A stretch of DNA of 64,000 nucleotides from Polaribacter sp. SA4-10 (GCF_002163835.1 NZ_CP019331.1:2393001-2457000), one strand, 5' to 3'; shown: positions 54,491 through 63,563, counted from the stretch's first letter. Notes: a model not told the origin generated them from the letters alone. Program-made: numbers and translations.

Positions 54491-55864
54491 ATGGAACATT
54501 TTGCTAAAATAAAATTTTTGGGAGCTTCAGGAGTGGTAACAGGTTCTAAATTTCTTATTGAAACTTCAGAGAAAAACATACTTATAGATTGTGGTATGTT
54601 TCAAGGGTTAAAAGAACTTAGAGAACTTAATTGGAAAGACCTTTCTGTAAATGTTAAAGAGATTGATGTTGTTCTTTTAACACATGGTCATTTAGATCAT
54701 GTTGGCTATTTACCAAGATTAGTAAAGCAAGGTTTTAAAGGGAAAATTATTGGCACAGCACCCACTTTATCAATTGCACAAATTATATTGAAGGATAGTG
54801 CTAAAATTAATGAAGAAGAAGCAGAAAAAGCAAACAAAGAACAGTATACAGAATATAACCCAGCAATCCCTTTTTATACAATTAAAGAAGCAGAAAGTAC
54901 AATTAATCAATTTGAAGTAGAAATTGAAGGAAAGTGGATCGTTTTATCAGAAAATATAACGTATCGTTTTCAGTATAATGGACATATTATTGGTGCCACA
55001 TTTATAGAAATAGATATGAACGGTAAACGCTTTGTATTTTCTGGAGACATTGGCAGAAGTAATGATTATTTACTTGATGATCCAAAAACTCCTGAATGGG
55101 CAGATTTTTTATTTATTGAAAGTACTTATGGAAGTAAATTACACTCAGATGAAGATGTAGAAGAGAAATTAGCAGGTATTATTATTGATACAATTCATCA
55201 AAAAGGAAACCTTATTATACCAAGTTTTGCCGTAGAGCGCTTGCAGACCCTAATGTATATTCTTTGGAAATTATACAAGGAAAATAAGATTCCGGATATT
55301 CCTATTTTTATAGATAGCCCAATGGGCAACAATGTTTTAGAGGTTTTTAAACGTTTTCCAAAATGGCATAAATTACCATTGGAAGAATATAATGCCATGT
55401 GTGATCATGTAAATATTATTCAATCTTACAAAGAAACTTGGGAAACGATAGACAATAAAAGATCTAAGATAGTAATTGCAGGAAGTGGAATGGTAACAGG
55501 AGGTAGAGTACTTACTTATTTACAGCAATTGATAGATGAACCGTCTACAACAGTTTTATTAGTTGGTTATCAAGCAGAGGGAACACGTGGAAGACAGCTT
55601 CAGGAGGGCGCACATGAAATACGTTTTTATGGTAAATATTATCCAGTAAAAGCTGCTGTAAAAACCTTAGAGGGTTTATCTGCACATGCAGATCAGCAAG
55701 ATTTAATAAATTGGATGAGAAATATTAAAAACATTCCAGAAAAAGTATATTTAATTCATGGAGAACCAACAGCTTTAGATGCTTTTCGAGTAAAAATAAA
55801 AGATACTTATAATTGGAATGCAACGATTCCGAAACTTGAATCTGTAGAAGAGGTAGTCATTTAA
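54491..55864 (+). CDS. MBL-fold beta-CASP nuclease (Ysh1-like)
   Basis: 457 residues. Metallo-beta-lactamase core with LLTHGHLDHVGYLPRL (zinc ligands), the FSGDIG motif, then the beta-CASP insert and the RMMBL C-terminus with LSAHADQQDLINWM and IHGEPTALDAF. This is the RNA-processing endonuclease/exonuclease family (COG1236/YSH1 type). It would cut or trim RNA in the cytoplasm. In the USP 4 operon between the ATP-cone nuclease and the helical gene. Confidence 0.9.
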   Translation: MEHFAKIKFLGASGVVTGSKFLIETSEKNILIDCGMFQGLKELRELNWKDLSVNVKEIDVVLLTHGHLDHVGYLPRLVKQGFKGKIIGTAPTLSIAQIILKDSAKINEEEAEKANKEQYTEYNPAIPFYTIKEAESTINQFEVEIEGKWIVLSENITYRFQYNGHIIGATFIEIDMNGKRFVFSGDIGRSNDYLLDDPKTPEWADFLFIESTYGSKLHSDEDVEEKLAGIIIDTIHQKGNLIIPSFAVERLQTLMYILWKLYKENKIPDIPIFIDSPMGNNVLEVFKRFPKWHKLPLEEYNAMCDHVNIIQSYKETWETIDNKRSKIVIAGSGMVTGGRVLTYLQQLIDEPSTTVLLVGYQAEGTRGRQLQEGAHEIRFYGKYYPVKAAVKTLEGLSAHADQQDLINWMRNIKNIPEKVYLIHGEPTALDAFRVKIKDTYNWNATIPKLESVEEVVI

Positions 55865-55880
55865 TTAATATCTAAATAAA

Positions 55881-56303
55881 ATGGAAACAATACATTCTTA
55901 TAAAAGCTTTAATGAAAAAAAATCTATTGAAGAATTAAAGTATAATATGCTTCAATACAAAACAAGATTAGAAGAAGTAATTATAGAAAATAATTTTTAT
56001 AAAAACCTTCTAAAAGCATCAATTTACAAATCAAATACAATCAATTTATTTGAAAACTTAGAACAATTTAAAAGGAACCTTACTAATATTGAGACAGCAG
56101 TTTCAGAATTAGTACTTGAAATAAACGCACACTCACATTCAATTACTAATAAAATTGAATGTGATGATTTATTTTGTGATAATTTCTTTATAAAAATACA
56201 GGATGATTTAGAAGAGAAAATTTACCAATTCTTTCTTAAATCAACAGCCTTTAAAAGACAAATGCTTCAATATTTAGAAAGTGTCTTAAAAAAGAATAAT
56301 TAA
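55881..56303 (+). CDS. Helical protein of unknown function 1
   Basis: 140 residues, largely helical (SIEELKYNMLQYKTRLEEVI, FKRNLTNIETAVSELVLEIN). No signal peptide. Size and pattern weakly resemble the protein at 57068, suggesting paralogy, but I am not sure. It ends the USP 4 operon, 101 bp before hsp20. Confidence 0.6.
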   Translation: METIHSYKSFNEKKSIEELKYNMLQYKTRLEEVIIENNFYKNLLKASIYKSNTINLFENLEQFKRNLTNIETAVSELVLEINAHSHSITNKIECDDLFCDNFFIKIQDDLEEKIYQFFLKSTAFKRQMLQYLESVLKKNN

Positions 56304-56324
56304 TTTTATATTTTTTGTAACAGA

Positions 56325-56368
56325 CTGACTGTCGTCATTTTGATAAACGTTTTACATCTATAAATTTG
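56325..56368 (+). promoter_or_regulatory. FNR-like dyad + perfect -7 box, promoter of hsp20
   Basis: Dyad CTGACTGTCGTCAT (56325-56338), 22 bp, TAAATTTG (56361-56368, 8 of 8). Predicted start about 33 nt before the gene. Confidence 0.78.
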
Positions 56369-56404
56369 TATCATAATTAATGTTTAATCTAAATCCATAA
56401 AATT

Positions 56405-56854
56405 ATGTCACTTATTAAATTTAACATTCAAAACAGATTTTTTCCATGGACTTCTGAAAGGTTAAACAACTTTTTGAATGTTGATTTTTTCTTTAAGAGT
56501 GATTTATTAGAAGAAGATAGTTTAATGCCAGCAATGAATGTAAAAGAGCACAAAAAAGATTTTGAAATCGAATTTGCAGCTCCTGGCTTTTTAAAAAAAG
56601 ATTTTGAAGTAACAATTAATGATAATACCCTTACTGTTAGTGCTGATAAAAAACATAAAGAGGAAGAAGTAGAAGAAGATTACACTCGTAAAGAGTTTAG
56701 CTACAATTCTTTTAAAAGATCTTTCACATTGCCAAAAACGGTTAATAAAAAAGAAGATGTAAAAGCAACTTACAAGAATGGTATTTTGAAATTAAATATT
56801 CATAAAATTGAACAAGAAGAAGAACAACCAAAAAAAATAATTGAGGTTGTTTAA
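56405..56854 (+). CDS. Small heat shock protein (Hsp20 / alpha-crystallin)
   Basis: 149 residues with a short N-terminal arm and an alpha-crystallin domain (about 40-135): VKEHKKDFEIEFAAPGFLKK, SFTLPKTVNKKEDVKATYKN, GILKLNIHK. It holds unfolded proteins against aggregation. Controlled by the FNR-like promoter at 56325. Its last 17 codons and the hairpin after it are duplicated immediately downstream. Confidence 0.92.
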   Translation: MSLIKFNIQNRFFPWTSERLNNFLNVDFFFKSDLLEEDSLMPAMNVKEHKKDFEIEFAAPGFLKKDFEVTINDNTLTVSADKKHKEEEVEEDYTRKEFSYNSFKRSFTLPKTVNKKEDVKATYKNGILKLNIHKIEQEEEQPKKIIEVV

Positions 56855-57051
56855 TTTACCTTTAAGCAGTTAGCAATTTGGGGGGGTTACTTTCTGCTTA
56901 AAGGTTTTAAAAAAAAAAGAATAACAAAACACCCACAAATTTAATCTTGATAAAATTGAAGAAGAAAAAGGGCAACCAAAAAAGAATTGAGGTTGTTTTA
57001 ATTTGCCTTTAAGCAGTTAGTAATTTGGGGGGGTTACTTTCTGCTTAAAGG
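56802..57051 (+). repeat. Imperfect tandem duplication: hsp20 3' end plus G7-loop hairpin
   Basis: Two copies offset by 147-148 bp. Each has ATAAAATTGAA...GAGGTTGTTT (the end of hsp20 in copy 1; untranslated and changed in copy 2), then a 46-nt hairpin: CCTTTAAGCAG / CTGCTTAAAGG perfect 11-bp stem (56859-56904 and 57006-57051) whose loop carries seven G in a row. Both hairpins are nearly identical and followed by T/A runs, consistent with terminators or stabilisers. Confidence 0.85.
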
Positions 57052-57067
57052 TTTAAAATAAAATAAT

Positions 57068-57517
57068 ATGAAAACAACACAAACACACACAAATTTCACA
57101 GAATGGTTAAGTGTAGAGGATATACATAATGATTCTAAAGAATGGCTTTTAGAACTAGCGTTTTTAAAAGATGAGTATCTTTTTTTTGAAGATTTAATGA
57201 AATCATATACACTTCAACTAATTGATTTACAAGATTACTCTAAGAATAAGAAAATTATTGATACAATAAGTAATTATAAAAAGGAAAACGACAATTTAAT
57301 TAAACTGGTTCAAGAACATGAAAATAAACTTGAAATATTAGTTGATGGTATCAATAAACCAAAAGAAGAGGAAGCTTATAAAAAAGGACATAAAGGTCTA
57401 AAAGTTTTGGTAAAAAACTTTTTAAAAGAAAACAAAGTACTTAAGTTAAAGTTATTTAATATCATTAAGAAAATCAAGAAAACAGAAAAACAGAAAAGGT
57501 TAATAGATTTAGAATAA
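57068..57517 (+). CDS. Helical protein of unknown function 2
   Basis: 149 residues, helical and highly charged with a Lys-rich C-terminal coiled coil (LVKNFLKENKVLKLKLFNII). No signal peptide. The mid-part (WLLELAFLKDEYLFFEDLM) shows weak likeness to the protein at 55881. Preceded by the second G7 hairpin, so it may be read through from hsp20 or have a separate promoter. Unknown function. Confidence 0.6.
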   Translation: MKTTQTHTNFTEWLSVEDIHNDSKEWLLELAFLKDEYLFFEDLMKSYTLQLIDLQDYSKNKKIIDTISNYKKENDNLIKLVQEHENKLEILVDGINKPKEEEAYKKGHKGLKVLVKNFLKENKVLKLKLFNIIKKIKKTEKQKRLIDLE

Positions 57518-57528
57518 AAGCAAATAAG

Positions 57529-58170
57529 ATGAAAAAAATTCTTTTTTTAATAACAGCATTATTATTAATGAATTGTACTTCTACAGAGCTTATAGAGAGT
57601 TGGAAAAACCCAGAAATAGATTCATTTTCAATATCTAAAGTTTTAATTGTTGGTATGTCTTCTAATATTGAAGCAAGAAAACAATTTGAAGAAAAATTAA
57701 AAAAAGAATATGAGTCTAGAGGTATTGAAGCAGTAATGAGTTTAGATTTATTTGAACCTTCATTTACTGGTGAAGAAAAATCTAAAGAAGAGTTAAGGAT
57801 TGTTGCACAGATCTTAGGAGCTAGTTTTTTTGATGCCATTTTATTCACCAAAGTAAAAGGAGTAGAAGACAAAAGAGTTTATACAGAAACATTTAGGGAC
57901 AAAGAATATTTAGACATTAAGTTTAAAGATGATTATTATGCTAACCAAGAAATTTTTTACAATCCAGATTATTACAAAGATTTTAAAATTTACCATACAG
58001 AAACCTCTTTATATTGTATTTGTCCTGTAAAAGAAAGAACGTTAATTTGGAAAGGATATATAGATATTATAGATCCTTCTTCTGCAGAAGAAACCGTTGA
58101 TGATTATATAAATTTATTGGTTTTAGTTTTAGAAGAAGAAAACCTTTTGAATAAAAAAGAAATAAAATAA
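57529..58170 (+). CDS. DUF4136-like lipoprotein, paralogue 2
   Basis: 213 residues; lipoprotein signal with Cys16 (ALLLMNCTS). Clearly related to the protein at 35676: IESWKNPEIDSFSISKVLIV, SRGIEAVMSLDLFEPSF, KIYHTETSLY and DPSSAEETVDDYI all have counterparts there (KVLIVG, SGVEAMESYEIL, YKIYHVETSLY, EPSSINTTVNDYV). The His/Tyr loop of paralogue 1 is replaced by an acidic/aromatic one. Follows the helical gene by 11 bp. Function unknown. Confidence 0.72.
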   Translation: MKKILFLITALLLMNCTSTELIESWKNPEIDSFSISKVLIVGMSSNIEARKQFEEKLKKEYESRGIEAVMSLDLFEPSFTGEEKSKEELRIVAQILGASFFDAILFTKVKGVEDKRVYTETFRDKEYLDIKFKDDYYANQEIFYNPDYYKDFKIYHTETSLYCICPVKERTLIWKGYIDIIDPSSAEETVDDYINLLVLVLEEENLLNKKEIK

Positions 58171-58514
58171 AAGAGTGAAAAAGAAGAAGAATAGTTAATG
58201 GTTAGTTTAGTGCAATAAATTGCTGTGAAAAGAAGAACCTGCTCCAAAAGAGTGGGTTTTTCTTTTGCTATTTATAGCAACCAAAGTCTTACAAAACCAG
58301 GTCCGTACCTCTATGTTTGTTTTTCTTTTGTGAATTCGGGGTCAATTTAAAACGGAACACTCTCAACTTTTATTATCTCAAATTATTAAATATTTTTATT
58401 TTAAAAAGTATTTTTTTTTGTTAAAAACTTCACAAATATTTTTTATTTAACTTTCAAATAAAGAAGCAAAAACATTTTTTTGTAACTTACAACATCAATT
58501 CTAAATAACTTTCT
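58171..58514. other. Intergenic region, 344 bp, with terminator
   Basis: No gene was seen. It holds the terminator at 58229-58262 and an AT-rich stretch before the molybdenum hydroxylase genes; none of the FNR-like dyads occurs here, marking the right border of the regulon. Confidence 0.55.
58229..58262 (+). terminator. Terminator at the right end of the stress island
   Basis: AACCTGCTC / GAGTGGGTT stem (two G-U) with loop CAAAA and T-tract; the loop and 3' arm resemble the ssb terminator at 35554. Confidence 0.75.
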
Positions 58515-58976
58515 ATGCCAAATTACAATTTAAACATCAATGGAGAACAACGTTCTGTATCAGTTGATGCAGATACTCCTTTATTATGGGTTTTAAGAGA
58601 TGAGCTCAATTTAGTAGGTACAAAATTTGGTTGTGGAATTGCACAATGTGGTGCTTGTACAGTTCATATAGATGGTATAGCAACTAGAAGTTGCCAAATG
58701 CAAGTTTCTATTTTAGATGATGTAAAAATCACTACAATAGAAGGTCTTTCTGAAGATGGAAAGCACCCAGTACAAGAAGCTTGGAAAGAAATTGATGTTC
58801 CTCAATGTGGTTATTGTCAAGCCGGACAAATTATGACAGCTACAGCCTTTTTAGAGGAGAATAAAAATCCTTCAGAAGAAGAAATTAGAGCAGCAATGAA
58901 TGGAAATATTTGCAGATGTGCTTCCTACAATAGAATTGAAAAAGCGGTTAAAGTTGCCGCACAAAAAATGTCATAA
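58515..58976 (+). CDS. [2Fe-2S] subunit of a molybdenum hydroxylase
   Basis: 153 residues. First cluster ligands in FGCGIAQCGACTVHIDG; second in PQCGYCQAGQIM and NICRCASYNRIEKA. It passes electrons from the molybdenum subunit. It lies 19 bp before the large subunit. The FAD subunit typical of xanthine dehydrogenases is absent here, the IorAB-type two-subunit arrangement. Confidence 0.92.
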   Translation: MPNYNLNINGEQRSVSVDADTPLLWVLRDELNLVGTKFGCGIAQCGACTVHIDGIATRSCQMQVSILDDVKITTIEGLSEDGKHPVQEAWKEIDVPQCGYCQAGQIMTATAFLEENKNPSEEEIRAAMNGNICRCASYNRIEKAVKVAAQKMS

Positions 58977-58995
58977 TTAACTAAACTACTAAAAA

Positions 58996-61212
58996 ATGAA
59001 ATCTCAATTAAATACAAATTTTAGCAGAAGAAATTTCTTAAAAACTTCGGTTTTAGCAAGTGGAGGAATATTAATAGGGTTTAACTTACTTACAGCATGC
59101 AAACCAGGAGCAGTAATGCCTGTAGATATTGAAAATTTAAATTTCAATGATTTTAATGCTTTTATTAAGATTTCTGAGGATGGGTATGTTACTATTTTTT
59201 CTCCAAATCCAGAAATTGGTCAAGGTGTAAAAACATCAATGCCAATGATTATTGCAGAAGAATTAGATGTAGAATGGAGTAAAGTTAATGTTGTACAAGG
59301 TGCTTTAGATACCAAAAATTTTAAAAGACAACTTGCAGGTGGAAGTCAATCTATACGTTTTGGTTGGGATGCTTTGCGTCAAACAGGAGCAACTGCAAAA
59401 CAAATGTTGGTAAATGCTGCTGCTGTAAAATGGAACGTGGCTGCAAACACTTGTAAAGCTTCAAAAGGAATTATTACAAATTCAAAAGGAGATAAATTAG
59501 GCTATGGAGATGTTGTAAAAGAAGCAGCTTTGTTAGCAATTCCTGAAAATGTAAAGCTGAAGAAAACAAAAGAATATACAATTATTGGTCAAGAAATTGT
59601 AAATGTAGATATTGATAAAATTATTACAGGAAAACCTCTTTTTGGGTTGGATTATAAGGCTGAAGGAATGGTATATGCATCCGTTTTAAGACCACCAGCT
59701 TTTGGACAGAAATTAGCCTCTTTTGATGCTTCTGAAGCCAAAAAAGTAAAAGGAGTAATAGACGTTATAAAAATAGGAGATAAAGTAAGGAACTATGTGA
59801 AATCTGGTAAGAATAACTGGACATTCAAACTATCAGAAACAGACAAAGTAGTTGTTATTGCTACAAATACATGGGCAGCATTAAAAGGTAAAAAAGCACT
59901 TTCCGCAGTTTGGGTAACTGATACCAAATTAGAATCTACAGAAGACCATGATAAAATTCTGACAAAAGTTTTAGACGGAAAAGAGCAGAACGTTAGACGA
60001 GAAGATGGTGATATTTATAAAGCTTTTTCAACGGCAGATAAAGTAATTGAGAAAACCTATCATTCGCCCTTTTTACCTCACAATTGCATGGAGCCAATGA
60101 ACTTTTATGCAAATGTAACTCCTGAAAAAGTGCATTTAGTGGGGCCTGTTCAAACACCAGAATTTGCAGCTTCAGTTGTTGCAGATATGTTAGGCTACGA
60201 TTTAGATAAAGTCTCTTTAGAAATGACAAGAATGGGTGGTGGTTTTGGTAGAAGACTGTATGGAGATTTCGTTTATGAAGCTGCAGAAATATCGAATGCA
60301 ATTAAAAAACCTGTAAAAGTTATTTCTTCTAGAGAAGGTGATATGACAACAGGTGTTTATCGTCCTTCCATAAAATATAGAATAAAAGCATCTATCAAAA
60401 ACGGAAAAATTACTGGATATCATTTAAAAGAGGCTGCTATAAATGGAAATATGTATGGTTCAATTCCTAACTTTTTTCCTGCAGGCTGTATTCCTAATTA
60501 TAAAGTCGAATCAGGTAATTATAGAGGCAATATTACTACAGGAGCTTGGAGAGCGCCATATACTAATTTTTTAGCTTTTGCAGAACAAAGTTTCTTTGAT
60601 GAGTTAGCAACTGAATTAAATGTAGATCCAATTCAATTACGTTTAGATTTACTTCAAAATGTAAAAGGAACAATAGATAAGAGCATAGAATATTCTGGAC
60701 AAAGAATGGAAGACACTATTAAATTAGTAAGAGAAAAAGCAAATTGGGGAATAACAGAAGAAGGAGTATTTCAAGGGTTTTCTGCTTATTACAGTCACAA
60801 TACACATGTTGCAGAAGTTGCTGATATTGTTTTAAAAGACGGCTTTCCTGTAGTTAAAAAAGTAGTTGTTGCTGTAGATTGTGGAGTTGTAGTAAACCCA
60901 ACAGGAGCAAGAAATCAAGTTGAAGGAGGCGTTTTAGATGGAATTGGACATGCTATGTATGCTGATTTTTCTTTTAAAGACGGAAAACCATCACACAAAA
61001 ACTTTGATACATACAGATTAATTAGAATGCAAGAAACGCCAAAAGTTACCGTTCATTTTGTAGAAAATGAGTTGTCTCCAACAGGTTTAGGAGAACCAGG
61101 TTTACCACCTGCTGGAGGTGCTGTTGCAAATGCAATTAACGCTGCTTTGGGTAAAAGAATCTATAGTCAACCTTTTATTAAGGAATTGAAAAAGAGTGGT
61201 GTTTTGGGATAA
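58996..61212 (+). CDS. Molybdopterin-binding subunit, IorB/aldehyde oxidoreductase-like
   Basis: 738 residues with a Tat signal (SRRNFLKTSV, Arg11-Arg12) followed by a lipobox-like LLTAC (Cys35), so it is exported folded and may be lipid-anchored. Moco-binding text MGGGFGRRLYGD and TGAWRAPYTNFLAF, and the catalytic Glu in GLGEPGLPPAGG. Oxidises aldehydes or N-heterocycles in the periplasm; substrate unknown. The exported small subunit must hitchhike with it. Confidence 0.9.
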   Translation: MKSQLNTNFSRRNFLKTSVLASGGILIGFNLLTACKPGAVMPVDIENLNFNDFNAFIKISEDGYVTIFSPNPEIGQGVKTSMPMIIAEELDVEWSKVNVVQGALDTKNFKRQLAGGSQSIRFGWDALRQTGATAKQMLVNAAAVKWNVAANTCKASKGIITNSKGDKLGYGDVVKEAALLAIPENVKLKKTKEYTIIGQEIVNVDIDKIITGKPLFGLDYKAEGMVYASVLRPPAFGQKLASFDASEAKKVKGVIDVIKIGDKVRNYVKSGKNNWTFKLSETDKVVVIATNTWAALKGKKALSAVWVTDTKLESTEDHDKILTKVLDGKEQNVRREDGDIYKAFSTADKVIEKTYHSPFLPHNCMEPMNFYANVTPEKVHLVGPVQTPEFAASVVADMLGYDLDKVSLEMTRMGGGFGRRLYGDFVYEAAEISNAIKKPVKVISSREGDMTTGVYRPSIKYRIKASIKNGKITGYHLKEAAINGNMYGSIPNFFPAGCIPNYKVESGNYRGNITTGAWRAPYTNFLAFAEQSFFDELATELNVDPIQLRLDLLQNVKGTIDKSIEYSGQRMEDTIKLVREKANWGITEEGVFQGFSAYYSHNTHVAEVADIVLKDGFPVVKKVVVAVDCGVVVNPTGARNQVEGGVLDGIGHAMYADFSFKDGKPSHKNFDTYRLIRMQETPKVTVHFVENELSPTGLGEPGLPPAGGAVANAINAALGKRIYSQPFIKELKKSGVLG

Positions 61213-61261
61213 AATAATTTAGTTGATAATAAACCAACATCATACAAGAGTAGTATAAAAA

Positions 61262-61298
61262 AAAGTTCCTTTTATCGATTTATGATAAAAAGAACTTT
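61262..61298. terminator. Bidirectional terminator between iorB-like gene and metG
   Basis: AAAGTTC-C-TTTTATC / GATAAAA-A-GAACTTT stem with one mismatch, flanked by A and T tracts, between convergent genes. Confidence 0.75.
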
Positions 61299-61368
61299 AC
61301 TTTTTTTAAAGAAGTAATTAAATATGTTTATTTTTTCTCTTCAAACTTATATTAGAGTTTAAGATGAA

Positions 61369-63423
61369 CTAACTCACTTGTTGTCCGTTTTTAACTTCTT
61401 TTGTAGGTGCTACAAAAGCTAACTTACCATCAGGTGTATCTGTCATTAAAATCATTCCTTGGCTTTCTACTCCACGTATTTTTCTTGGCGCTAAATTTAC
61501 CAAGACAGAAACTTGCTGACCAATAATATCTTCAGGAGAAAAACTTTCTGCAATACCAGAAACAATTGTTCTTACATCAATACCAACATCAACCTTTAGT
61601 TTTAAAAGCTTTTTAGTTTTAGCAACTTTTTCAGCTTCTAAAATAGTACCAATTCTAATATCTAGTTTTGTAAAGTCATCAAATTCAATAGTTTCTTTTT
61701 GAGGTTCTAAAACTTTGTTTTCTTGCTCGTTTGCAATTTTTGTTGCTTCAAGCTTTTCAATTTGAGTTTCAATGGTTTTATCTTCAATTTTAGAAAATAA
61801 CAATTCGGCCTTATTTATTTGGTGATTTGCATCAATTAAAACATTTTTTTCAGAAATATCTTCCCAATAAAGGTTTTTATCAATATTTAAAATACCTTTT
61901 AATTTCGTTGAGGTAAATGGTAAAAAAGGTTTAGAAACTACTGCTAAAGCTGCAGAAATTTGCAAAGCAACATACATAATTGTTTTTACACGTTCTGCAT
62001 CCACCTTTATAACTTTCCAAGGCTCTTCATCTGCTAAGTACTTGTTTCCAAGTCTGGCTAAGCTCATTAATTCTTGGCTAGCTTCTCTAAATCTATATCT
62101 TTCTATAGATTTACCAATAGTAATAGGAAACTCTTTTATTGCAGCCAAAACATCTTCATCTACTTCTGTAAAATCAGTTGGTTCTGGTACAATTCCCTCA
62201 TAATATTTATTAGTTAAAACAACAACTCTGTTTATAAAATTACCAAAAATGGCAACCAATTCGTTATTATTTTTTGCCTGAAAATCTTTCCAAGTAAAAT
62301 CATTGTCTTTACTTTCTGGCGCGTTTGCAGTTAATGTATAACGTAAAACGTCTTGCTGATTTGGAAATTCTTCTAAATACTCATGCAACCAAACCGCCCA
62401 GTTTTTAGAAGTCGATAATTTATTTCCTTCTAAATTTAAAAACTCATTTGCAGGTACATTGTCTGGTAAAATATAATCTCCATGCGCTTTTAACATTGCA
62501 GGAAATATAATACAGTGAAAAACAATATTGTCTTTCCCTATAAAATGAACCAATTTAGTATCGTCTTTTTTCCAATAATCTTCCCAGTTTTTTCCTTCTC
62601 TTTCTGCCCATTCTTTTGTTGATGAGATGTAACCAATAGGCGCATCAAACCAAACATATAAAACTTTTCCTTCTGCATCTTTTAAAGGAACAGGAATTCC
62701 CCAATCTAAATCTCTAGTTACCGCTCTTGGTCTTAAACCATCTTCTACCCAAGATTTTACTTGACCATAAACATTTGGTTTCCAGTCTTTTTTATGACCT
62801 TCTAAAATCCATTCACGTAAAAAATCTTCATGTTTATCTAAAGGTAAAAACCAATGTTTTGTTTCTTTTACAGTTGGTACATTACCTGTAATTGCAGATT
62901 TAGGGTTAATTAAATCTGTTGCGTTATGAGAAGTTCCGCAGTTTTCACATTGATCTCCATAACTTTCTTCAAAACCACACCTAGGGCAAGTTCCTACAAC
63001 AAACCTGTCTGCTAAAAACTGATTCGCTTCTGCATCATATAATTGCGCAGAAACCTCTTCAATAAATTCACCTTTTTCATGTAAATTAGTAAAAAAATCA
63101 GAGGCTGTTTTATGGTGAATTTCAGATGAAGTTCTAGAATAATTATCAAAAGAAATACCAAATTCTTCAAATGATTTTTTAATCATTCCATGATATTTAT
63201 CAATAATAACTTGTGGAGAAACACCTTCTTTTTTTGCTCTCATTGGTATTGCAGCACCATGTTCATCAGAACCAGAAATGTAAGCAACATCTTTACCAAT
63301 TAAACGTAAATAACGTGCGTAAATATCTGCTGGAACGTAAACTCCTGCTAAATGCCCAATATGAATGGGACCATTTGTATAAGGTAATGCTGCTGTAATT
63401 GTATATCTTTTTGGAGTATTCAT
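61369..63423 (-). CDS. metG: Methionyl-tRNA synthetase
   Basis: 684 residues from ATG 63423 ([20 protein letters not shown]); the frame extends to 63477 but the family starts here. HIGH-type motif HIGHLAG, zinc knuckle [22 protein letters not shown]-type motif in [13 protein letters not shown] and a C-terminal tRNA-binding (EMAPII-like) domain starting near [12 protein letters not shown]. It charges tRNA-Met. Convergent with the molybdenum hydroxylase genes. Confidence 0.96.
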   Translation of the reverse strand: MNTPKRYTITAALPYTNGPIHIGHLAGVYVPADIYARYLRLIGKDVAYISGSDEHGAAIPMRAKKEGVSPQVIIDKYHGMIKKSFEEFGISFDNYSRTSSEIHHKTASDFFTNLHEKGEFIEEVSAQLYDAEANQFLADRFVVGTCPRCGFEESYGDQCENCGTSHNATDLINPKSAITGNVPTVKETKHWFLPLDKHEDFLREWILEGHKKDWKPNVYGQVKSWVEDGLRPRAVTRDLDWGIPVPLKDAEGKVLYVWFDAPIGYISSTKEWAEREGKNWEDYWKKDDTKLVHFIGKDNIVFHCIIFPAMLKAHGDYILPDNVPANEFLNLEGNKLSTSKNWAVWLHEYLEEFPNQQDVLRYTLTANAPESKDNDFTWKDFQAKNNNELVAIFGNFINRVVVLTNKYYEGIVPEPTDFTEVDEDVLAAIKEFPITIGKSIERYRFREASQELMSLARLGNKYLADEEPWKVIKVDAERVKTIMYVALQISAALAVVSKPFLPFTSTKLKGILNIDKNLYWEDISEKNVLIDANHQINKAELLFSKIEDKTIETQIEKLEATKIANEQENKVLEPQKETIEFDDFTKLDIRIGTILEAEKVAKTKKLLKLKVDVGIDVRTIVSGIAESFSPEDIIGQQVSVLVNLAPRKIRGVESQGMILMTDTPDGKLAFVAPTKEVKNGQQVS

Positions 63424-63563
63424 TGAATTTTCCTTAAATTTAGTTTGTGGACTGATCTTTGAGTGACAAAAGTACAAAAAACGGAGTTTTAAATTCCATT
63501 GAAATTAGATACATTTACATTCATTTATTTTTAAATTTTAGAATCAAAAAAAAAGACACTATT

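Noticed and set aside
35614-58262. Island as a recent horizontal acquisition
   Set aside because: No integrase, tRNA, flanking direct repeat or visible base-composition change; promoters follow the host consensus. Ordinary chromosomal cluster is simpler.
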